64,000 nucleotides of DNA, from the NCBI GenBank assembly GCA_947575805.1, contig CANPOY010000009.1, forward strand, positions 1 through 64,000, in the 5' to 3' direction. The stretch's first letter is position 1. Each line of letters begins with the position of its first letter. Of the stretch, positions 59,115-64,000 are shown in pieces. Position numbers and translations under genes: made by a program. This DNA comes from an uncultured Lachnospiraceae bacterium (GTDB taxonomy: Bacteria > Bacillota > Clostridia > Lachnospirales > Lachnospiraceae). The notes beneath the pieces were generated by a model, which was given only the letters and a program-made list of their open reading frames with translations, made no database searches and had not been told where the DNA came from.

Positions 59115-59259
59115 TTTCGCCCTCCATTGCTTTTTTGGCGCTCACCCGCCGGTAAATCCGTTTACTCTGCAAGCGTGTATTAACAACGCTCTCTACCCTT
59201 TATTTCGGAGATAAAACCAAAAAACTTAACCCCTTTTTGTACTTATCTGCTACATTTTT

Positions 59260-60072
59260 TTACGCTTCCTTCTGATGAGGCTTACACTCCCTGATGGCGT
59301 TGTGCAGGCCCGCAAACAGCTCTTCATAACGGGCTCCGCTCTGCACATCGGCCACTGCCGCATAGAGGGACAGGGGAACCTGTGTCCCCTCGTATTCAAA
59401 GGTCTGGCCGTTCATGTCCCTGATCTTCTCTGCCACCTGCTCCGCATAAGCCCTGTCGCTGCCGGCAGTCAGGATGCAGAATTCGTCCCCGCCGATACGG
59501 AACACAACATCTTCTTCACCGGACACTGCGGTCAGCCGGCGCATCTGCTCCAGAATCGCCAGATCCCCTGCCTTTCTGGATATGTCATTGATCTGCGTCA
59601 TATGTTTGATGTCACTGCATATAAACAGACAGCCCTTTCTCTCCTGGAACAAATCATACAATTCACTGATGTCCACATGTCTTCTCTGCATCATATACTC
59701 GTCTCCATTCTCCGGAGGTGCAATAAACCTCGGAAACAGCTCAGTGTATTTCGCCCTGCGAAATTCTGAGGGTTTACAGTTCCAAATCTGTTCAAATGCA
59801 CGTGCAAAAGATTCGTGTGAACTGTAGCCGTATTTCAACGCCACCTCCAATATGGGTACATCCCGCCTGGCAGACAGCTCCCGGGCTGCCAGCATCATTC
59901 TCCGCCGCACAATATACTCATGCACGGAAATATTGTTCACACAGCGAAACATTTTTTCCAGAGTAGACTTGGAGCAAAAACATGCAGCCGCCACATCCTC
60001 TGTCCGGATATCATCACTCAAGTGACTTTCCATATATTCCAGCGATGCCACCAGCAACTCAATGTTCTGCAT
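59260..60072 (-). CDS. AraC-type HTH - GGDEF domain fusion
   Basis: VALKYGYSSHESFARAFEQIWNCKPSEFRRAKY (AraC HTH) then CLFICSDIKHMTQINDISRKAGDLAI...VVFRIGGDEFCIL. Confidence 0.9.
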   Translation of the reverse strand: MQNIELLVASLEYMESHLSDDIRTEDVAAACFCSKSTLEKMFRCVNNISVHEYIVRRRMMLAARELSARRDVPILEVALKYGYSSHESFARAFEQIWNCKPSEFRRAKYTELFPRFIAPPENGDEYMMQRRHVDISELYDLFQERKGCLFICSDIKHMTQINDISRKAGDLAILEQMRRLTAVSGEEDVVFRIGGDEFCILTAGSDRAYAEQVAEKIRDMNGQTFEYEGTQVPLSLYAAVADVQSGARYEELFAGLHNAIRECKPHQKEA

Positions 60073-60209
60073 ATAACGCCCTCTTCCAACCTCAGAAAAT
60101 CTTCATTCCGCTCGGTACCGTAAGGTCATTATACCAGAGACTCCCGCAGAATACTTGATATTTTGGGTAATAGTTCATCCATGCAATCATTTTGATAGGG
60201 CAGACTCTG

Positions 60210-60860
60210 CTACAGCCGGCTCTTGGCCAGCTGCTCCTGCAGCCTGATGTAAAAATCCTTTTGATAGTTCAACCGTTCCGCCAGCATCCGTCTGGCCGTC
60301 TCCGTGGCCGCGCCTTTCTCCAGGCGCGTCTCCACCCATTTCAGTTTCTCCGCCAGCCAGATTTCCTTTTCCTCCAGGGTTTTCTCACTGAACCTGTTAA
60401 ACTGCATTCCTTCATAAATGCGATATACATCATAGCGGTCCACATCATCCGCCTCACCCACGCTGCGGGCAAAAATCGTATCCTCCCCCGGGAAACCCGC
60501 CTTTCCGTCCACATGTATGGCGATGCCGTAGCAGATCTCCTGAATACGGGAAGTTTCCATACCCAGGCTCTCCAAAAAAGGCCTTGCGATCTGCGCGGAA
60601 CGCCTGCCGTGATTCCACCATTCCTCCTGACTGCCCCAATCCTCACTGTAGGAAACGTCATGCAGCAGACCTGCGATCACCAGTCCCTCCACATCCATAT
60701 CTTCCCCCTCTGCGATCAGCCTTGCAGCATTGGCAACCCGAAAGGAATGCTCCAGCCGGTAGCTTTTATCCAAAGGATGCTCCTTCATCCAGGAACCGCC
60801 GTCAAAGGCTGACTGCAGAAAAGCTGCCGTCCTTTCGATCCATATTGTTATCCCACTCAT
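60210..60860 (-). CDS. HD-domain phosphohydrolase
   Basis: LEHSFRVANAARLIAEGED...GLLHDVSYSED. Confidence 0.85.
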   Translation of the reverse strand: MSGITIWIERTAAFLQSAFDGGSWMKEHPLDKSYRLEHSFRVANAARLIAEGEDMDVEGLVIAGLLHDVSYSEDWGSQEEWWNHGRRSAQIARPFLESLGMETSRIQEICYGIAIHVDGKAGFPGEDTIFARSVGEADDVDRYDVYRIYEGMQFNRFSEKTLEEKEIWLAEKLKWVETRLEKGAATETARRMLAERLNYQKDFYIRLQEQLAKSRL

Positions 60861-60872
60861 CCTGCTCCTCCT

Positions 60873-61475
60873 TCATTTACCTTCTTCCGCTTGCCGAAGA
60901 TTGCCGCTGCTTTTTCCCTCCTCTGCTATCTTTTCCCTGGAATCTTCCCTTACCACATCCCGCAGCCTCTTCAGATACTCCGAGAAGTCGCATTCCTCCG
61001 TTCCGTACGTCATCTGCAGATCATATTCCAGCGGAATCCAGGTGGAAATATCCGCCTCGTTATGCTGTATCAGGGCTTCCAGCTTATCCAATGCCTTATA
61101 CAGCCTGGCCTCTGCCGTCCGCAGCTCTCCCATCTCCGAAAACAACTGTCCTGTCTCCTGTCTGTACGGCAAAGGAAGAAGCCTGACCAGCCCGTCCACC
61201 GCATCCTCCTCCACTGCCTCGTCCCCCTCCGTCTTCACAAAACAGGGGATGTCCCCGGTGACAGCCTCCCCCATGTCATGAAGCAGGCACATCTGAATGA
61301 CCCTGTCCATATTAACCTCCGGAAATTCATCCCTGACCAGATATGCCATCAGTGCCAGACGCCAGCTGTGCTCTGCCACGCTTTCCTGCCGTCCCGAAGA
61401 AGTATAGGAATGACGCGTATTACACTTAAGCTTCTCCGCCACGTCCAAAAAGTTAAGATATGTCCTTATATCCAC
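60873..61475 (-). CDS. HD-domain hydrolase (YfbR-like)
   Basis: QESVAEHSWRLALMAYLV...RVIQMCLLHDMGEAVTGDIP; likely GTG start after AAAGGAGG. Confidence 0.85.
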   Translation of the reverse strand: MDIRTYLNFLDVAEKLKCNTRHSYTSSGRQESVAEHSWRLALMAYLVRDEFPEVNMDRVIQMCLLHDMGEAVTGDIPCFVKTEGDEAVEEDAVDGLVRLLPLPYRQETGQLFSEMGELRTAEARLYKALDKLEALIQHNEADISTWIPLEYDLQMTYGTEECDFSEYLKRLRDVVREDSREKIAEEGKSSGNLRQAEEGK

Positions 61476-61491
61476 TGCTTCCTCCTTTTTG

Positions 61492-61543
61492 AAAAAAGCC
61501 TTCAAAACAGACAGGAATTCATAACCTTGCCTGTTTTGAAGGC
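61492..61543 (-). terminator. Intrinsic terminator after 61550-62419
   Basis: GCCTTCAAAACAG...CTGTTTTGAAGGC followed by TTTTTT on the minus strand. Confidence 0.88.
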
Positions 61544-61549
61544 ATTCCG

Positions 61550-62419
61550 TTACCCGATTTGATTCCATGGAGCATTGTGCGTTACCACCACAACCCCGTC
61601 CCGGCTTTTCCTGACCTCCCCGGCCTCAGCTTCTGCCTTTATCCTGCCGGCATTCTGCCCGCTCTCCTCCTTCTTTGCGGAAGGAGCTTTTATAGCCGGA
61701 ATACCGGCTGCCGCATTTCGCATCTTATCCTGACGCGTTTTGAGTTCATCGCGCTTCCTGTCAGCATTGCCGCCCCGCAGCTCATCCTGCCTGATTTCTC
61801 CCCTGAGAATCACGATGCCGCCTTCCATTCTGGCGATGACCGCATCACGCCGCCTTGTCTGCTCTTTGGCAATGCTTCCGGCAGCGATGGAATGCAATTC
61901 GTCCCGGGAAAAATCAATACCGCCGGGCTGAGCGTCCTTGTCCTTATCCTCCTTACGGCTGACCGTCTGAACGTTTTCCTTTTTTTCTTCCGCATCCGGG
62001 CTTTTCTCCGTGCCTTTCTTTTCCGCGGTTTCTTCGACCGGCACGGCTTTGCTCTCTTCCGCCACCTGCGGCCGGCTCTTCTGGACATATGCGTCTTCCG
62101 CAGGCAATTCATCCGAACGGCCTTCACTCTTCTGTCCCTTCCGAATTTCCGTCTGGCGCTGCCTTAAGCGGGTATTCAGAGTGCTCAGTTCATGCTGAAG
62201 CTCCTGCTGCTTCTGGGACCGCTCGTCAGCAGGCATCTCCCGTTTTGAAGAAAGTCCCTGCTTCTGCCGCTGCACCTCGGAAATCTCATTCTGAATGTTC
62301 CTGCTGACGGCATCCACAGGCTGGGCTGCCGATCCCTGCTGAACTGCTTTCTCCCTCCGGACTGCTTCTCTCTGCCTGTCCATTGCACCGCCCGGCGCTT
62401 TTACACTGCCAATTCCCAT
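61550..62419 (-). CDS. Hypothetical Gln/Glu/Lys-rich coiled-coil protein
   Basis: SRNIQNEISEVQRQKQGLSSKREMPADERSQKQQELQHELSTLNTRLRQRQTE; start MGIGSVKAP. Confidence 0.7.
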   Translation of the reverse strand: MGIGSVKAPGGAMDRQREAVRREKAVQQGSAAQPVDAVSRNIQNEISEVQRQKQGLSSKREMPADERSQKQQELQHELSTLNTRLRQRQTEIRKGQKSEGRSDELPAEDAYVQKSRPQVAEESKAVPVEETAEKKGTEKSPDAEEKKENVQTVSRKEDKDKDAQPGGIDFSRDELHSIAAGSIAKEQTRRRDAVIARMEGGIVILRGEIRQDELRGGNADRKRDELKTRQDKMRNAAAGIPAIKAPSAKKEESGQNAGRIKAEAEAGEVRKSRDGVVVVTHNAPWNQIG

Positions 62420-62467
62420 ACTTCCTCCTTCCCTCTCCTGTTCTTCCAAATAAATAAGTTACTGTTA

Positions 62468-62700
62468 TTATACACGCAATGATGTAAAAGCGCAATCACT
62501 TATAGCCTGCTTCTCGATCTCCTTTGGGCAGACAGCTTCCCCGTAATTGATACAAACATATGCTGCTTTCGGATTCTCCGCCGTCATCTGCCAGAACGGG
62601 TATTTCATAATACCCGGGGTATTGCTGCCCACCCCCAGTTCCAGATACACCACCCGCAGTCCTTCGTGACGGGTTACAGGCACCCTATACAGGATTTTCA
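62468..62700 (-). pseudogene. C-terminal fragment of a Sir2-like protein
   Basis: VVYLELGVGSNTPGIMKYPFWQMTAENPKAAYVCINYGEAVCPKEIEKQAI, with no Sir2 N-terminal part upstream. Confidence 0.65.
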
Positions 62701-63345
62701 CACCGGCGTCAGGACTTCGGATTCGATCCGGTAAATCTTTCTGCACAGACCTTGTATATCCTCCTGATGATGGGAGGTCATCAGAATTGTCACCCCTTCC
62801 TGTTCATTCAGGCGTCCCAGCAGTGACCGGAAATCCTTTACCGTTTTCTGATCGATGGCGTTAAAGGGCTCATCCAGAATCAGCAGGGAGGGCTTTTCCA
62901 TAATCGCCTGCGCAATGGCAAGTCGCTGCTTCATTCCAAGAGAGTACTTTCCTACTTTGACCTTGGATGCCGGATCCAGCCCCACTAACCGCATGGTATC
63001 CTCCAATTCTTCTTTTGTTACCTTTCTTAATATACCCGCAATAATAGAAAGGTTTTTCAGTCCTGTTTCATTGGGCAGGAAACCTGCATTATCCAAAATG
63101 ACACCTACATCCTTTGGGAACTTCCCCTTTTCAAGTTTCTCGCCCTCTACGAAAATCTCCCCCCCATCCGGCCGGACAAGCCCACAAATCATTTTCAGCA
63201 GCACGCTTTTCCCGGAACCGTTCTCCCCTACGATGGCACAACATTCCCCCCGCTCCATGTTAAAATTGAGGTCTGTAAACAGCACATTGCTTTTGTATGC
63301 TTTTTTTACATGACTTACCTGTACCATAATTTCTGATTTTTCCAT
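62698..63345 (-). CDS. ABC transporter ATP-binding protein
   Basis: Walker A IVGENGSGKSVLLKMI; signature YSLGMKQRLAIAQAIM; Walker B LLILDEPFNAID. Confidence 0.94.
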   Translation of the reverse strand: MEKSEIMVQVSHVKKAYKSNVLFTDLNFNMERGECCAIVGENGSGKSVLLKMICGLVRPDGGEIFVEGEKLEKGKFPKDVGVILDNAGFLPNETGLKNLSIIAGILRKVTKEELEDTMRLVGLDPASKVKVGKYSLGMKQRLAIAQAIMEKPSLLILDEPFNAIDQKTVKDFRSLLGRLNEQEGVTILMTSHHQEDIQGLCRKIYRIESEVLTPV

Positions 63346-63449
63346 ATGAATGACCATGCTCCTTTCTCAAATTCTTCCAACCTTATTTCTCCTGTCTTTT
63401 GCTGTTCCAACTTTTACGACAATTTGAGTTTCCTCAAGATTAGTTCCTT

Positions 63450-63998
63450 TCACATGCCTATATATTTTTCTGCAAAATCACGAAAGGCAAGAAAAAATAC
63501 TACACACATCAGAATCAAATTGACAACTATCTGAACCGGCAACATCGGACGAACCCCACCTGTTGCAAAGTTCAACAACAATCTCCCGGCAAGGATCGCC
63601 AAAAATCCTGCCTCCGCTTTCCTGAAAACACAATGAGCCACATACGCCGCAAGACAAAAGCTCAATGCCTCCAGACTTTCCTCCGCCAAAATCCGTAACA
63701 GGCCGCTCTGCTGCAACAGTTCTTCCGGATTTACGCCTGATCCCACCAAGCCGAAGAAAATTGCCATGATCAGTGTCCCTGCGCCATAATAGCACACAGC
63801 CCTTCCAACACACCCTGTATATGTGTGCAGAAATACCTTTCCATAACTCTTCTGCCGCAAAAAAAGATAGACGGAAAACCCGTTCTCCAGGCGCAGTAAA
63901 TGCAGATAAACAGCGATCCATATCGTTAAACGCATGGCTATCCAATAAATGCAGTCAGGTCCAAACCGATGAAATGTACGATTCCATATATGCAGCAA
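63450..63998 (-). CDS. Putative ABC transporter membrane protein (may be truncated by window edge)
   Basis: Hydrophobic multi-TM protein directly upstream of the ATPase gene. Confidence 0.6.
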   Translation of the reverse strand: MLHIWNRTFHRFGPDCIYWIAMRLTIWIAVYLHLLRLENGFSVYLFLRQKSYGKVFLHTYTGCVGRAVCYYGAGTLIMAIFFGLVGSGVNPEELLQQSGLLRILAEESLEALSFCLAAYVAHCVFRKAEAGFLAILAGRLLLNFATGGVRPMLPVQIVVNLILMCVVFFLAFRDFAEKYIGM

Positions 63999-64000
63999 TA

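Noticed and set aside
1-64000. CRISPR arrays, tRNAs, rRNAs, IS elements, prophage
   Set aside because: No spaced direct repeats, no tRNA/rRNA signatures noticed, no transposase, integrase or phage structural proteins in the ORF track.

Overview
This 64 kb window looks like chromosome from a Clostridia member, probably Lachnospiraceae (judged from gene content only). Most of it is ordinary housekeeping: cinA-pgsA-rimO, rpoZ-gmk-remA-yicC, rqcH, recJ, prfA-prmC-DUF1385-rpmE-rho, a malic enzyme, rarA, glyA, rpsO-pnp, and thrS behind a T-box leader. I saw no CRISPR array, tRNA, rRNA, transposase or prophage. The most interesting points are: (1) a lone plus-strand gene (49937-51667) with its own near-consensus promoter and an upstream palindrome, encoding a large protein with a HEPN-like Rx4H motif (RNHIMH) and a C-terminal Cys-rich zinc-ribbon region; (2) a single-polypeptide SfsA-MutY fusion (40806-42599); (3) an AraC-type HTH fused to a GGDEF domain (59260-60072), one of three c-di-GMP-type proteins here; (4) decay products: a GHKL histidine kinase with its kinase core deleted next to an intact LytTR regulator, a truncated tandem copy of a solute-binding lipoprotein, and a Sir2-like C-terminal fragment; (5) a perfect-consensus sigma-A promoter (23562-23590) that drives no recognisable gene and leads into a 17-bp hairpin; (6) a NYN protein with two LOTUS/OST-HTH-like repeats. 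All calls come from reading the sequence and the ORF track. No database search was run.
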